Source: Methylophilaceae bacterium
Lineage (GTDB): Bacteria; Pseudomonadota; Gammaproteobacteria; Burkholderiales; Methylophilaceae
Assembly (NCBI GenBank): GCA_009926205.1
Contig: RFPI01000004.1
Location: 1-64,000 of the forward strand
Direction: 5' to 3'
DNA: 64,000 bases
Part shown: piece after piece, positions 37,336-47,364 of the stretch
How positions within the stretch are numbered: the stretch's first letter is position 1
Layout of the letters: each line of letters begins with the position of its first letter
Translations under genes and position numbers: made by a program
The notes under the pieces: generated by a model
What the model saw: the letters and a program-made list of their open reading frames with translations, nothing else
Databases searched by the model: none
Told to the model about the DNA's origin: nothing

Positions 37336-38727
37336 ATGACAATCCGAACCCGCTTTGCTCCTAGTCCTACAGGCTTTCTTCATATTGGTGGCGCACGTAC
37401 TGCATTATTTTCTTGGGCATATGCGCGCAAACATCATGGTCAGTTTATTTTACGTATTGAAGATACCGATGTAGCACGTTCAACTCCCGAGGCCGTACAG
37501 GCAATTTTGGATGGCATGCATTGGTTGGGCTTAGATTATGACGAAGGTCCTTTTTATCAAATGCAGCGTATGCCTCGATATCGTGAGGTCATCCAGCAAA
37601 TGCTAGAACAAGGTCATGCCTACTACTGTTATGCATCCAAAGAGGAACTTGAGGCATTACGTGAATCACAGATGCAGCAGGGCTTGAAGCCCCGATATGA
37701 TGGAAGATGGCGCCCTGAAGCAGGAAAGCAACTCCCCAACGCGCCTCAAGATGTACCGCCAGTGATACGTTTCAAAAATCCGCAAACCGGTTTTGTTGAA
37801 TGGAATGATTTGGTCAAAGGATCCATACGTATTTCTAACGAGGAGCTTGATGATTTAATTATTGCCCGCGCAGATGGAACACCCACCTATAACTTTTGCG
37901 TGGTCGTGGATGATTACGATATGAAAATTAGCCATGTCATTCGTGGTGATGACCATGTGAATAATACGCCAAGGCAAATCAATATGCTTAGAGCATTGGG
38001 AGCGCCAGTGCCAAAATATGCACACTTATCCATGATTTTAGGAGATGACGGTCAAAAACTGTCCAAGCGTCATGGTGCAGTCAGTGTGATGCAGTATCAC
38101 GAAGATGGATACTTGCCTGAGGCAGTATTAAATTATCTAGCCCGCTTAGGTTGGTCACATGGTGATGATGAAATCTTTGATATGCAGCAATTTTGCTCAT
38201 GGTTCGATTTAGACCATATCACTCCATCCGCTGCACAGTTCAATACAGAAAAATTGAATTGGTTAAATGCTCATTATATTAAACAAGCTGACCTTTCAGG
38301 TTTGGCGGATGATATTGCCGTGCGCCTAGAGCAGTTGGGAATACAGAATGTGTCTCATGAGACTTTGACCCAGCAAATCGCACTATATCGCGAACGCACT
38401 CAAACGCTACAGGAATTAGCAAACTCATTGGTGTACTTTTACCAAACACCTGAACCGGCGCAAGATCAATTAGAAAAACATTTAACGGATGATATTAAGC
38501 CTGTATTAAGCAATTTGATTGAGCTGCTCAAAACAAGTGAGTGGACTGCAGACGCTGTGCATCATGTCATCGATAAAATTGTTCAAGATAATGGTCTGAA
38601 GTTTCCCAAAGTCGCCATGCCACTGAGAGTTATTCTTACGGGATCTGCACAATCCCCGAGCATTAATGAAGTGATGTATATATTGGGCAGAGAAGTGGTA
38701 CTCAAACGGCTTCAACAGTTTTTTTAA
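37336..38727 (+). CDS. gltX: Glutamyl-tRNA synthetase
   Basis: Class I aminoacyl-tRNA synthetase charging tRNA-Glu. The protein starts TIRTRFAPSPTGFLHIGGARTALF, containing the HIGH-type motif (HIGG), and the KMSKS-type motif appears as QKLSKRHGA near residue 240. A C-terminal alpha-helical anticodon-binding region completes it. I chose ATG 37336; an in-frame GTG at 37327 adds three residues, and neither has a convincing ribosome site. Length is 463 residues. Confidence 0.96.
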   Translation: MTIRTRFAPSPTGFLHIGGARTALFSWAYARKHHGQFILRIEDTDVARSTPEAVQAILDGMHWLGLDYDEGPFYQMQRMPRYREVIQQMLEQGHAYYCYASKEELEALRESQMQQGLKPRYDGRWRPEAGKQLPNAPQDVPPVIRFKNPQTGFVEWNDLVKGSIRISNEELDDLIIARADGTPTYNFCVVVDDYDMKISHVIRGDDHVNNTPRQINMLRALGAPVPKYAHLSMILGDDGQKLSKRHGAVSVMQYHEDGYLPEAVLNYLARLGWSHGDDEIFDMQQFCSWFDLDHITPSAAQFNTEKLNWLNAHYIKQADLSGLADDIAVRLEQLGIQNVSHETLTQQIALYRERTQTLQELANSLVYFYQTPEPAQDQLEKHLTDDIKPVLSNLIELLKTSEWTADAVHHVIDKIVQDNGLKFPKVAMPLRVILTGSAQSPSINEVMYILGREVVLKRLQQFF

Positions 38728-38778
38728 TATTTGTGCGTGTGAATCGAACAAAAGGCTTTACAATACTGTCATAACTAG

Positions 38779-38796
38779 GCTGTTTACGAAAACAGC
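38779..38796 (+). other. Small hairpin between gltX and hfq
   Basis: GCTGTTT (38779-38785) and AAACAGC (38790-38796) form a 7-bp stem with an ACGA loop 37 bases before hfq. There is no U tract after it, so it is more likely a leader hairpin of the hfq transcript than a terminator of gltX. Hfq is known to control its own leader in E. coli; whether that applies here is unknown. Confidence 0.35.
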
Positions 38797-38832
38797 ATTC
38801 AATAATATTTATTAATAAGAAAGGTAACTGAC

Positions 38833-39069
38833 ATGAATCAAAAAGGGCTAATGCTACAAGACCCATTCCTAAACGCACTGAGAAAGGAACATGTTCCAGT
38901 TTCTATTTACCTAGTGAATGGTATCAAGTTACAAGGACAAGTGGATTCTTTTGATCAATACGTGATTCTTTTGAAAAACACCGTAACTCAAATGGTTTAC
39001 AAACACGCGATATCTACAATCGTTCCAGGACGCAATGTTGCGATGCCTGAGATTGTTGGCGACGAATAA
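38833..39069 (+). CDS. hfq: RNA chaperone Hfq
   Basis: Hexameric Sm-like protein that promotes pairing of small RNAs with mRNAs. The 78-residue protein has the Sm1 motif ([29 protein letters not shown]) and Sm2 motif ([12 protein letters not shown]), with the distal- and proximal-face residues in [12 protein letters not shown] and YKHA. The C-terminal tail is very short, as in many betaproteobacteria. A GGTAACTGAC ribosome region precedes it, and hflX follows after 15 bases. Confidence 0.97.
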   Translation: MNQKGLMLQDPFLNALRKEHVPVSIYLVNGIKLQGQVDSFDQYVILLKNTVTQMVYKHAISTIVPGRNVAMPEIVGDE

Positions 39070-39084
39070 TTTTTCGGCAGTCCT

Positions 39085-40215
39085 ATGTTCGATCGGCCTG
39101 CCGTTCATCCTTCCGCAGTTTTAGTTTCTATCGATTTAGGCTCTGCAGGGTATGAAGAAGACCTTGCGGAGTTTAAACACCTCGCCACTGGCAGTGGTGT
39201 GACTGTTCGCAATGTACTTGAAGCCCGACGCGATCGCCCCGACCCAAAATATTTCCTAGGCTCCGGCAAAGTAGAAGAGCTTAAACAATTAATGCAGGCG
39301 CATGATGCTAAGCTTGCTTTGTTTAGTCATGATCTCAGCCCATCACAACAAAGAAATCTAGAAAAATTTTTGGAATGCCGAGTCACTGATAGGACCGGGC
39401 TGATTTTGCAAATATTTGCCCAAAGAGCCAAAAGCCATGAGGGTAAATTGCAAGTTGAGCTTGCTCAACTCGAACATTTATCAACTCGTTTAGTTCGTGG
39501 CTGGACCCACTTAGAGCGGCAAAAAGGGGGTATCGGTGTTCGCGGGGGCCCTGGTGAAACCCAATTGGAACTTGACCGCCGTATGCTTAGAGTTAGGGTT
39601 AAACAGCTACGCGAAAAATTGGAAAAACTCAAACAGCAACGAGGAATGCAACGTCGCTCACGCAAACGCTCTAATGTTTTGAGCGTGTCTATTGTGGGCT
39701 ATACCAATGCTGGAAAATCCACGCTTTTCAATCGCTTGACGCACGCTGATGTGTTGGCTGCCGATCAATTATTCGCGACTTTGGATACCACTTCGCGCAA
39801 ATTATATATTCCCGAATGTGGTCAAGTGGTCATTTCGGATACGGTAGGTTTTATCAAACATTTACCTCATGCACTGGTGGAGGCTTTTGGCGCTACATTG
39901 GAAGAGTCAGTTCAAGCAGATTTGTTGCTGCATGTCGTGGATATGGCCTCACCCAATCGTGATGAGCAAATCGCTGCAGTCAATCAAGTTCTGCATGAAA
40001 TTGGTGCGCAGGATGTGTCTCAAATATTAGTCTTAAATCAGATCGACAGAACAGGCATTCCTGCCGGGTTTGAGCGCGATGAATATGGTAAAATTTGTAA
40101 GGTTTTAGTTTCGGCCAAAACAGGTGAAGGTTTTGACTTGCTTATGCAAGCATTAACTGAGCACTATCAAGCTTTTCGTCAATTTTTGACATCAGCGCAG
40201 GCGTATGAACAGTAA
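39085..40215 (+). CDS. hflX: Ribosome-associated GTPase HflX
   Basis: GTPase that binds the 50S subunit and, in E. coli, splits stalled or heat-damaged ribosomes. The 376-residue protein has the N-terminal HflX domain (about 1-180, with RDRPDPKYFLGSGKVEEL and GGPGETQLELDRR). The G domain has G1 GYTNAGKSTLFN near residue 208, DTVGFIKHLP and NQIDR. It is part of the conserved hfq-hflX-hflK-hflC order. Confidence 0.96.
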   Translation: MFDRPAVHPSAVLVSIDLGSAGYEEDLAEFKHLATGSGVTVRNVLEARRDRPDPKYFLGSGKVEELKQLMQAHDAKLALFSHDLSPSQQRNLEKFLECRVTDRTGLILQIFAQRAKSHEGKLQVELAQLEHLSTRLVRGWTHLERQKGGIGVRGGPGETQLELDRRMLRVRVKQLREKLEKLKQQRGMQRRSRKRSNVLSVSIVGYTNAGKSTLFNRLTHADVLAADQLFATLDTTSRKLYIPECGQVVISDTVGFIKHLPHALVEAFGATLEESVQADLLLHVVDMASPNRDEQIAAVNQVLHEIGAQDVSQILVLNQIDRTGIPAGFERDEYGKICKVLVSAKTGEGFDLLMQALTEHYQAFRQFLTSAQAYEQ

Positions 40216-40235
40216 TATTCAAGGATGGAGTAGAG

Positions 40236-41393
40236 ATGGCGAATGATTCAGGTTGGGGTAAGCGAAATCCGGAGGGACCTCCTGATTTAGACGAGGCTTT
40301 AAGAGCCTTCGGCCAAAAAATCCGTGCTCTCTTTGGAGGATCTGCGCCCAAAGACAATCAGCCAAATAATCAGGTTCCTGTGATGCCTGTGATTGGATTG
40401 ATTTTGTTTGTATGGGTGGCGACAGGATTTTATATTGTTGACCAAGGTTCACGTGGTGTTGTTTTGCGATTCGGTAAACATGTCGAAACGACAATGCCGG
40501 GCCCGCGCTGGCATATGCCTTATCCGATTGAATCGGTCTCGATTGTGAATATGGAACAAGTCCGCACTGTTGAGGTGGGATATCGATCAAGCGATGTTAA
40601 CTCTGGGCGCAGTAAGGAGTTGAGAGAATCATTGATGTTGACTGACGATGAGAACATTATTGATTTACAAATCGCTGTCCAATTCAATCTTAAAAACGTT
40701 GAAGACACATTGTTTAATAACCGAAGTGCAGAAGAGTCTGTGCGCAGCATTGCCGAAACAGCGATACGCGAGGTTGTTGGTCAATCCAAGCTAGACTTTG
40801 TTCTGTATGAAGGCCGTGAAGAGGTTGCAGTGAATACCAAAAAGTTAATGCAATCCATTCTGGACCGCTATAAAACTGGCATTAATGTGGTTAGCGTGAC
40901 CATGCAGAACGCTCAACCACCTGAGCAGGTACAAGCAGCATTTGAGGATGCAGTAAAAGCTAAGCAGGACCTAGAGCGACAAAAGAATGAAGGTCAAGCG
41001 TATGCTAATGATGTGATTCCTAAGGCACGTGGTACGGCTTCCAGATTGGCACAAGAGGCTGCTGGTTACAAAACACGTGTAATTAATGAGGCGCAAGGTA
41101 ATGCCAGCCGTTTTAATCAAATTTTGGCGCAATATCAGCGTGCTCCAGAGGTAACTCGTCAGCGCCTGTATATTGAAGCGCAAGAGCAGATTTTGTCTAG
41201 CGTCAGCAAGGTCTTGGTGGATCAAAAAGCTGGTAATCAGTTATTGTATTTGCCACTTGATAAATTACTCAGCGCCAGTGATAGCAACAAAACTAACAAT
41301 CCTGAAGTAAATAGCACGGTTGCTCCAACCACAGACGGTGCTAGCGACAAAAGTCGCAGTCGTGATGCAAGTCGAGGAAGGGAGAGAGAATAA
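40236..41393 (+). CDS. hflK: HflK, SPFH-domain partner of FtsH protease
   Basis: Membrane protein that with HflC forms a cage around the FtsH protease and modulates its activity. The 385-residue protein has a Gly/Pro-rich cytoplasmic N-terminus (NDSGWGKRNPEGPPDLDEALR), one membrane segment at about 50-68, and a periplasmic SPFH domain (YIVDQGSRGVVLRFGKH). Coiled helices follow, and the tail is polar, Ser/Arg-rich. Its stop codon overlaps the hflC start (TAATG). Confidence 0.95.
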   Translation: MANDSGWGKRNPEGPPDLDEALRAFGQKIRALFGGSAPKDNQPNNQVPVMPVIGLILFVWVATGFYIVDQGSRGVVLRFGKHVETTMPGPRWHMPYPIESVSIVNMEQVRTVEVGYRSSDVNSGRSKELRESLMLTDDENIIDLQIAVQFNLKNVEDTLFNNRSAEESVRSIAETAIREVVGQSKLDFVLYEGREEVAVNTKKLMQSILDRYKTGINVVSVTMQNAQPPEQVQAAFEDAVKAKQDLERQKNEGQAYANDVIPKARGTASRLAQEAAGYKTRVINEAQGNASRFNQILAQYQRAPEVTRQRLYIEAQEQILSSVSKVLVDQKAGNQLLYLPLDKLLSASDSNKTNNPEVNSTVAPTTDGASDKSRSRDASRGRERE

Positions 41394-42277
41394 TGGAATC
41401 TATGCGTAATATTGGTTTGTTTTTAATTGGATTATTGTTAATACTGATTTTGATGGCGAGCGCCACATTTACAGTCGATCAGAGAGAATATGCCTTGGTT
41501 AAACGCTTGGGTGAAGTGATATCTGTCAAACAACAAGCGGGGCTGTATTTTAAAATGCCCTTTGTTGACTCAGTAACCTACTTTGACAACCGAATTTTGA
41601 CGCTCAGCTGGGAAGAGCCCGATCGTTTCATCACCAGTGAGAAAAAGAATGTTTTGGTCGACTCTTTTGTTAAATGGCGCATTATCGACCCTAAGAAATA
41701 TTATGTTTCAGTAAGAGGGGATGAGGCCCAAGCAGAGCGAAGACTGTCACAAATGGTCAACGATGGTCTGCGCGCAGAATTCGGTAAGCGCACCATACAT
41801 GATGTAGTTTCGGGTGAGCGCAGTCAGATTATGGAAATTCTGCGTCAGCGTGCTGACCGCGAGTCTCGTCAAATTGGTATTCAAGTTCTCGATGTTCGCT
41901 TAAAGCGTGTGGATTTACCTGAAAATGTAAGTAATTCGGTGTATGACCGTATGGAAGCTGAACGTAAAAGTGTCGCTAATCAGCTTAGATCCGAAGGCTC
42001 TGCTGCGGCCGAGAAAATCCGTGCCGACGCTGATCGTCAACGAGAGGTGATTGTGGCGGAAGCATTCCGTGAAGCCCAAAAGACTAAGGGCGAGGGTGAC
42101 GCCAAAGCTGCCGAGATTTATGCGGCTGCCTATGGCAAAAATCCTGAGTTCTATGCTTTTTACAGAAGTCTAGAAGCCTATCGCAATACCTTTAAGAGCA
42201 AGAGCGACGTGATGGTGCTAGAGCCGAATTCTGAGTTTTTCAAATATATGCGTCAACAACAAGGGGGTAAGCGCTAA
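41393..42277 (+). CDS. hflC: HflC, SPFH-domain partner of FtsH protease
   Basis: Partner of HflK in the FtsH-modulating membrane complex. The 294-residue protein starts with a membrane span (about 6-25, IGLFLIGLLLILILMASATF). The SPFH domain (VDQREYALVKRLGEVISV, RIIDPKKYYVSVRGDEAQAERRLSQMV) and an Ala/Glu/Lys-rich helical region (AEKIRADADRQREVIVAEAF) follow. A second ATG three codons in (41402) is an alternative start. Confidence 0.95.
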   Translation: MESMRNIGLFLIGLLLILILMASATFTVDQREYALVKRLGEVISVKQQAGLYFKMPFVDSVTYFDNRILTLSWEEPDRFITSEKKNVLVDSFVKWRIIDPKKYYVSVRGDEAQAERRLSQMVNDGLRAEFGKRTIHDVVSGERSQIMEILRQRADRESRQIGIQVLDVRLKRVDLPENVSNSVYDRMEAERKSVANQLRSEGSAAAEKIRADADRQREVIVAEAFREAQKTKGEGDAKAAEIYAAAYGKNPEFYAFYRSLEAYRNTFKSKSDVMVLEPNSEFFKYMRQQQGGKR

Positions 42278-42291
42278 AAGCGTATCGCAAC

Positions 42292-43452
42292 ATGATGCAT
42301 CGTTGGTTATTGCCAGAGCACATTGAGGATATTCTTCCCGCTGAAGCTGGCCAAATTGAGCAATGGCGTAGACAGTTAATAGATTTATTCGCTGTTCATG
42401 GCTATCAATTCGTTATTCCACCTATGATGGAGTATGTTGAGTCCTTAACGACTGGGGTTGGGCGCGACTTAGATCTTGCAACCTTTAAAGTAGTGGATCA
42501 GTTGACGGGGCGACTCATGGGAGTCCGTGCTGACATTACCCCACAGGCTGCTCGTATTGATGCGCACTTGCTCAATCAACAAGGTGTCACAAGACTTTGT
42601 TATGCCGGAAATGTACTCAGAACACTGCCCGACGGTGCAATGCAAACGCGTGAACCGATTCAAGTAGGGGCGGAATTATTTGGTCACGCCGGAGTTGAAG
42701 GCGATATAGAAATTCAAACATTGATGGTCAAAGCTCTCAGACTTCTTGGCCGACAAGATATTCTGGTGGACTTTAGCCATGTTGGGATATTTGCTACTTT
42801 GCTGGAAAAAAGCCAGTTGCTTGAGGCGGATAAGCAAGCGCTACAAGAAGCATTGCAAGTTAAAGATGCAAGCAGAGTTAAGGCGATATTAAACAATACT
42901 GACGCAGGAACGCGTACAGCAATTTTAAGTTTGCTTGAGTTAAATGGAGATATTTCGGTTTTGCAGGAAGCAGAAAAACGCTTGCCAAAAATTTCCAATA
43001 TCAGCCAAGCCTTGTCAGATATGCGTGTAGCTGCTAATGCCCTAGTGCAATTGGGCGTTAAGGTATGCGTTGATTTGTCTGAGCAGCGCGGATATCAATA
43101 TCACAGTGGTATGTTGTTCTCAGCTTATGTTCCTGGCTGTGCTGGCGCGTTAGCATTGGGTGGGCGCTATGACAGTGTAGGACAAGTATTTGGTCGTGCG
43201 AGAAGCGCCACTGGGTTTAGTTTAGATATGCGAGGTTTATTACAGTTTGCACAAACTGCTGTTCATCTGGATGCGATTCTTGCTCCTTTCGATATCCAGG
43301 ATAAAGAGTTGCAGCAAACCATAGACGCTTTACGTCAAAAGGGAGAAGTGGTGATTGTCGATTTACCTGGCCACGCTGAACATCGCGATGAGCTTGCATG
43401 TAAGCGCCAGTTGGTCAAACAATCAGGTAAGTGGGGTGTAATACCACTCTAG
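42292..43452 (+). CDS. hisZ: ATP phosphoribosyltransferase regulatory subunit HisZ
   Basis: Catalytically dead relative of HisRS that activates the short form of HisG in histidine biosynthesis. The 386-residue chain resembles the HisRS core (WLLPEHIEDILPAEAGQIEQWRRQLIDLF, LMGVRADITPQAARIDAHLL, GGRYDSVGQVFG). It lacks the full C-terminal anticodon-binding domain, and the true HisRS is encoded at 7551. It has the standard betaproteobacterial position between hflC and purA. It implies that a short-form HisG is encoded elsewhere. Confidence 0.94.
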   Translation: MMHRWLLPEHIEDILPAEAGQIEQWRRQLIDLFAVHGYQFVIPPMMEYVESLTTGVGRDLDLATFKVVDQLTGRLMGVRADITPQAARIDAHLLNQQGVTRLCYAGNVLRTLPDGAMQTREPIQVGAELFGHAGVEGDIEIQTLMVKALRLLGRQDILVDFSHVGIFATLLEKSQLLEADKQALQEALQVKDASRVKAILNNTDAGTRTAILSLLELNGDISVLQEAEKRLPKISNISQALSDMRVAANALVQLGVKVCVDLSEQRGYQYHSGMLFSAYVPGCAGALALGGRYDSVGQVFGRARSATGFSLDMRGLLQFAQTAVHLDAILAPFDIQDKELQQTIDALRQKGEVVIVDLPGHAEHRDELACKRQLVKQSGKWGVIPL

Positions 43453-43503
43453 GTATGCAAAGTTTTTAGGTTTTAATCAATTCAATATAACAAGCAGGAA
43501 ATA

Positions 43504-44823
43504 ATGGCTAAAAATGTCGTAGTAATTGGTACCCAATGGGGTGACGAAGGTAAGGGAAAAATCGTCGATTGGCTGACTGATCACGCCCAAGGGGTGGTGC
43601 GTTTTCAAGGCGGGCATAATGCAGGGCACACCCTTGTAGTGGGGCAAGGCGCTGCACAACGGGTTTTCAAATTGAACCTAGTGCCTTCTGGCATTGTGCG
43701 AGATGGCGTGAAATGCTACATAGGCAATGGAGTGGTACTGGATGTCGCTCATTTGCTCAAGGAGATTGATAGCCTAGAGCAGGGTGGTTTAGAAGTTCGC
43801 TCTCGTTTAAAAGTCAGTCCAGGATGCCCATTAATCCTCGACTATCATGTTGCGCTCGATCAAGCGCGTGAGTTAAAACGCTCTGCTGACAAGAAAATTG
43901 GCACGACAGGTAAAGGCATAGGCCCAACCTACGAAGACAAGGTTGCCCGTCGAGCCTTGCGCTTGTATGACCTGTTTTTCCCACAGCAATTTGCCGACAA
44001 ATTGGCTGATGTGTTGGATTATCATAACTTTGTATTGACGCAATATTTGGGGACTAAGGCTGTTGATTTTCAACAGCAATTGGACAGTGCCTTAGCGATG
44101 GCTGCCCATGTTAAACCGTTAGTCGCTGACATTTCTGCCGAACTTTATGCCGCCAACGCTCGCGGAGATAATCTTTTGTTTGAAGGTGCTCAAGGCACTC
44201 TGTTAGATGTTGATCACGGGACTTATCCGTATGTGACATCGAGCAATTGTGTAGCTGGTCAAGCTTCTGCGGGTACAGGTGTTGGGCCTAGTTTATTGCA
44301 TTATGTGTTGGGTATTACCAAAGCCTATACCACCCGTGTGGGCGGCGGGCCTTTCCCGAGTGAGTTGGATATCGAAACACCAGATATGCCAGGTCATCAA
44401 ATGTCCAACAAAGGCCAAGAAATTGGCACTGTGACGAAACGCAAGCGTCGTTGTGGATGGTTCGATGCGGCTGCATTGCGCAGATCTGCGCGAATCAATG
44501 GTCTGACTGGACTGTGTATCACCAAGCTGGACGTATTAGACGGCATTCAAGAATTGCAGATTTGTACCGGATATCAGTTGGATGGACAAATGGTTGATAC
44601 CTTACCAATCGGTGCAGACGATGTCGCGCGTTGCCAACCCGTCTACGAAACCTTGCCAGGCTGGTCAGAAAGCACTTTTGGCTTAAGTCAGTGGGATCAA
44701 TTGCCTGCCAATGCAAGAAACTATCTAAAACGCCTTGAGCAGTTATGTGGCGTTCCAGTTGCCATCGTTTCCACAGGTCCCGAGCGCGATGAAACCATCG
44801 TGTTGGACCATCCATTTGCTTAA
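43504..44823 (+). CDS. purA: Adenylosuccinate synthetase
   Basis: Catalyses GTP-dependent condensation of IMP and aspartate to adenylosuccinate in AMP synthesis. The 439-residue protein has the P-loop-like [13 protein letters not shown] with the catalytic Asp, the GHNAGHT stretch, the signature [32 protein letters not shown], and the GTP-binding [18 protein letters not shown] region. It is preceded by AGCAGGAAATA as ribosome site and followed by the cofactor-synthesis genes after eight bases. Confidence 0.97.
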   Translation: MAKNVVVIGTQWGDEGKGKIVDWLTDHAQGVVRFQGGHNAGHTLVVGQGAAQRVFKLNLVPSGIVRDGVKCYIGNGVVLDVAHLLKEIDSLEQGGLEVRSRLKVSPGCPLILDYHVALDQARELKRSADKKIGTTGKGIGPTYEDKVARRALRLYDLFFPQQFADKLADVLDYHNFVLTQYLGTKAVDFQQQLDSALAMAAHVKPLVADISAELYAANARGDNLLFEGAQGTLLDVDHGTYPYVTSSNCVAGQASAGTGVGPSLLHYVLGITKAYTTRVGGGPFPSELDIETPDMPGHQMSNKGQEIGTVTKRKRRCGWFDAAALRRSARINGLTGLCITKLDVLDGIQELQICTGYQLDGQMVDTLPIGADDVARCQPVYETLPGWSESTFGLSQWDQLPANARNYLKRLEQLCGVPVAIVSTGPERDETIVLDHPFA

Positions 44824-44831
44824 GGTCACTT

Positions 44832-45350
44832 GTGGCAGACAAACGTATCGCTTGGGGAATTACCGGCTCAGGACACTACTTGCGTGAATGTATGGAAGTA
44901 ATGCATGGGCTTAATAATGTTGATTTATTCTTAAGCAAAGCGGCTGCAGAAATCTTGCAACAATATGGATATCAACATCAAATAGGCAAGGTCTATCAAG
45001 ACAAGACGGCCAGTTCTGTCCCAGTTGAATTGTTCTATAAAGGTGTTTATGACAGGGTGGTGATTGCTCCATGCACCTCTAATACAGTGGCCAAAATGGT
45101 ATGTGGCATTTCGGATACTTTGATTACTAACATCTATGCGCAAGCTGGAAAATGTCGCGTACCCAGTATCGTGTTTGCCTGTGATACGGCAACTGAGCTC
45201 GAATCTGAGGCACCTAAACAAAAATGGGTCAACGTGTATCCGCGAAAAATAGATCTAGATAATGTCGCCAAATTATCTAATTTTGAGGAAACCACGGTGG
45301 TTGACAGTATTCCGGCCCTAGCGCAAGCCATTCGCGGCCTTGGTGCTTAG
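44832..45350 (+). CDS. Flavoprotein of the AfpA/DmrB (archaeoflavoprotein, dihydromethanopterin reductase-like) group
   Basis: FMN-binding, HFCD-type flavoprotein of 172 residues. The start ADKRIAWGITGSGHYLRECMEV is the flavin phosphate-binding loop, and YDRVVIAPCTSNTVAKMVCGISDTLITN is the family core. AGKCRVPSIVFACD follows. Relatives in methanogens and H4MPT-dependent methylotrophs reduce dihydromethanopterin to the tetrahydro form or carry electrons. It begins at GTG 44832, eight bases after purA, and precedes three genes tied to C1-cofactor synthesis. I infer a role in making or reducing tetrahydromethanopterin. The exact reaction is not decidable from sequence. Confidence 0.78.
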   Translation: MADKRIAWGITGSGHYLRECMEVMHGLNNVDLFLSKAAAEILQQYGYQHQIGKVYQDKTASSVPVELFYKGVYDRVVIAPCTSNTVAKMVCGISDTLITNIYAQAGKCRVPSIVFACDTATELESEAPKQKWVNVYPRKIDLDNVAKLSNFEETTVVDSIPALAQAIRGLGA

Positions 45351-45409
45351 TCTGCGCAAGCAAATTAGCATGCTAGAATGCCCAGCTTATCTCTACCTTC
45401 TTTACGCTT

Positions 45410-46798
45410 GTGACTGAAAAAATCCTTTTTCTTACTGGCAAACTAGCTGAAAACAGTTTGCATCGCGTACTGGAATCCATCCAGCCAAAATCATTTGAGC
45501 CGCAAGTCATGAATTTAGGGGTCTCCGTCGCTGCACTGATGACTCCGCAAATGATTTCTAGACGCTTAGCCCAACTTCCTGACACTGATAAGTTAATCGT
45601 TCCAGGTTTGTGTGTGGGAGATTTGGAAGCTTTGCAGCAACAATATGGCATTCCTGTATTAAGAGGGCCTAACGATTTAAAAGATTTGCCTCAGTTTTTT
45701 GGACAACAAGGTAAACAATCCGACCTATCGCAACACAATACATTGATTTTTGCTGAGATTGTCGATGCTCCTTTCTTGAGTGTCGATGACATTATAGTGC
45801 GCGCACAACACTATCAGCGACAAGGTGCGGATGTGATTGATTTGGGCTGTATGCCTAACACTCCCTTTAATCATTTACGCGATAGCATAAAGGCGCTCAA
45901 ACAACTTGGTATGCGTGTAAGTGTAGATTCTTTGCAAGTTGAGGAGTTATTGTTAGCTGGGCAATCTGGAGCGGATTACTTACTCAGTTTGAACGAAAAA
46001 ACATTATGGGTGGCGCAGGAAGTCGATGCAACACCCATCATCATCCCCACAAAACCCAGCAATTTGGCTAGTTTGTATCGCGCCATCAAACAAATGCAAT
46101 TATGGAATAAGCCATTTATTGCAGACCCTATTTTAGAGCCCATTCCATTTGGATTTACCGAGTCCATCAATCGTTATTCGCGCTTGCGCAAACGTTATCC
46201 TGACATTTCTATCATGATGGGGGTGGGCAATTTAACTGAATTAACCGAGGCAGACACTACAGGTATTAATGCATTGTTGTTCGGCATGATTGCAGAGCTG
46301 AATATCCAAGCAGTATTGACTACCTCGGTGAGTCCACACGCCGTCAATGCAGTGGCAGAGGCTGATATTGCACGACGTATGATGTTTGCGGCTAAACAAG
46401 ATAACCGTCTGCCAAGAAGCTACAGTAATGCGCTGTTGGGTTTGCATGAACGCAAACCTTTCCCCTATAGCCCTGACGAAATTAAAGCATTTGCTGACAT
46501 GATTAAAGACGATAATTTCCGCATACAAGTGGCGGAGGATGGGATATACATTTATAACCGAGAGGGCATGCGTCACGATATTGATCCATTTCGCTTATAT
46601 CCGCATTTAAATGTGGCTGATGATGCGTCTCATGCCTTTTATTTGGGGGTTGAGTTGGCGCGTGCTCAAATCGCTTGGCAACTCAAAAAGCGCTATACCC
46701 AAGATGAAGAATTACAGTGGGGGGTGAATAGCGTTGCAAGTGATCCAAGAGGAAAAGCTGCGCATAGAGAGTTGACCATGAAAGATAAGAAAAAATGA
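45410..46798 (+). CDS. Dihydropteroate synthase-like protein (DUF6513) of the methanopterin-linked gene set
   Basis: The 462-residue protein has an N-terminal specific domain (KILFLTGKLAENSLHRVLES, about 1-110). A TIM-barrel related to dihydropteroate synthase follows (GADVIDLGCMPNTPFNHLRDSIKALKQ, RVSVDSLQVEELLLAGQSGADYLLS, MMGVGNLTELTEADTTGINALL). Such proteins occur in methanogens and in H4MPT-using methylotrophs, where the genes cluster with other methanopterin genes and are needed for growth on C1 compounds in Methylobacterium. It is distinct from folate-pathway FolP. It starts GTG 45410 after a 59-base gap and overlaps the next gene by ATGA. Confidence 0.85.
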   Translation: MTEKILFLTGKLAENSLHRVLESIQPKSFEPQVMNLGVSVAALMTPQMISRRLAQLPDTDKLIVPGLCVGDLEALQQQYGIPVLRGPNDLKDLPQFFGQQGKQSDLSQHNTLIFAEIVDAPFLSVDDIIVRAQHYQRQGADVIDLGCMPNTPFNHLRDSIKALKQLGMRVSVDSLQVEELLLAGQSGADYLLSLNEKTLWVAQEVDATPIIIPTKPSNLASLYRAIKQMQLWNKPFIADPILEPIPFGFTESINRYSRLRKRYPDISIMMGVGNLTELTEADTTGINALLFGMIAELNIQAVLTTSVSPHAVNAVAEADIARRMMFAAKQDNRLPRSYSNALLGLHERKPFPYSPDEIKAFADMIKDDNFRIQVAEDGIYIYNREGMRHDIDPFRLYPHLNVADDASHAFYLGVELARAQIAWQLKKRYTQDEELQWGVNSVASDPRGKAAHRELTMKDKKK

Positions 46799-47364
46799 GC
46801 TCACCGCGCGAGCCCATCTTTGAGCTTATTGTCGTCAGTGAAGATGCCCAAGGCAATCCGCACATTGCTCCTTTTGGTATACGCCGACGCAATCATCAAG
46901 TTCTTATTGCCCCTTATCGACCCTCAACTAGTCTAGACAATTTACTCCAACAAGGGCGCGCCACCTTAAATATGACAGATGATGTGCGCGTGTTTGCTGG
47001 AGCGCTCATAGGTCACGAATGTTGGACGCTTAAACGAGATAATCAGGCTTGGGTGTTAGATTCTGCATTATCTTATCAGACGCTGAAATTACAGCAGGTT
47101 GAAGATGATGAATTGCGTCCCACCCTTTACTTTGATGTGCTAGAGAGTAAAACGCTATCTGCATTCGCCGGATATAACCGAGCACAAAATGCGGTGATTG
47201 AGCTTGCCGTCTTGGTCAGTCGATTGCATCTTTTACCCATAGCTCAGATCAAACAAGAGATGCAATATTTGCACAATGCCATCAGTAAAACTGCGGGGGA
47301 GAGGGAATGGCAGGCATGGCAATGGTTAGCAGAAAAAATAGCACAGTATCCGGAGTCACGATGA
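46795..47364 (+). CDS. DUF447-family protein of the methanopterin-linked gene set
   Basis: The 189-residue protein belongs to a family with a flavin-reductase-like split-barrel N-terminal half (FELIVVSEDAQGNPHIAPFGI, VLIAPYRPSTSLDNLLQQG, TLNMTDDVRVFAGALIG) and a helical C-terminal half. The family is shared by methanogens and H4MPT-dependent methylotrophs and repeatedly sits beside the dihydropteroate-synthase-like and MfnB-like genes. No enzymatic activity is established, to my knowledge. ATGA overlaps on both sides show it is co-translated with its neighbours. Confidence 0.82.
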   Translation: MSSPREPIFELIVVSEDAQGNPHIAPFGIRRRNHQVLIAPYRPSTSLDNLLQQGRATLNMTDDVRVFAGALIGHECWTLKRDNQAWVLDSALSYQTLKLQQVEDDELRPTLYFDVLESKTLSAFAGYNRAQNAVIELAVLVSRLHLLPIAQIKQEMQYLHNAISKTAGEREWQAWQWLAEKIAQYPESR

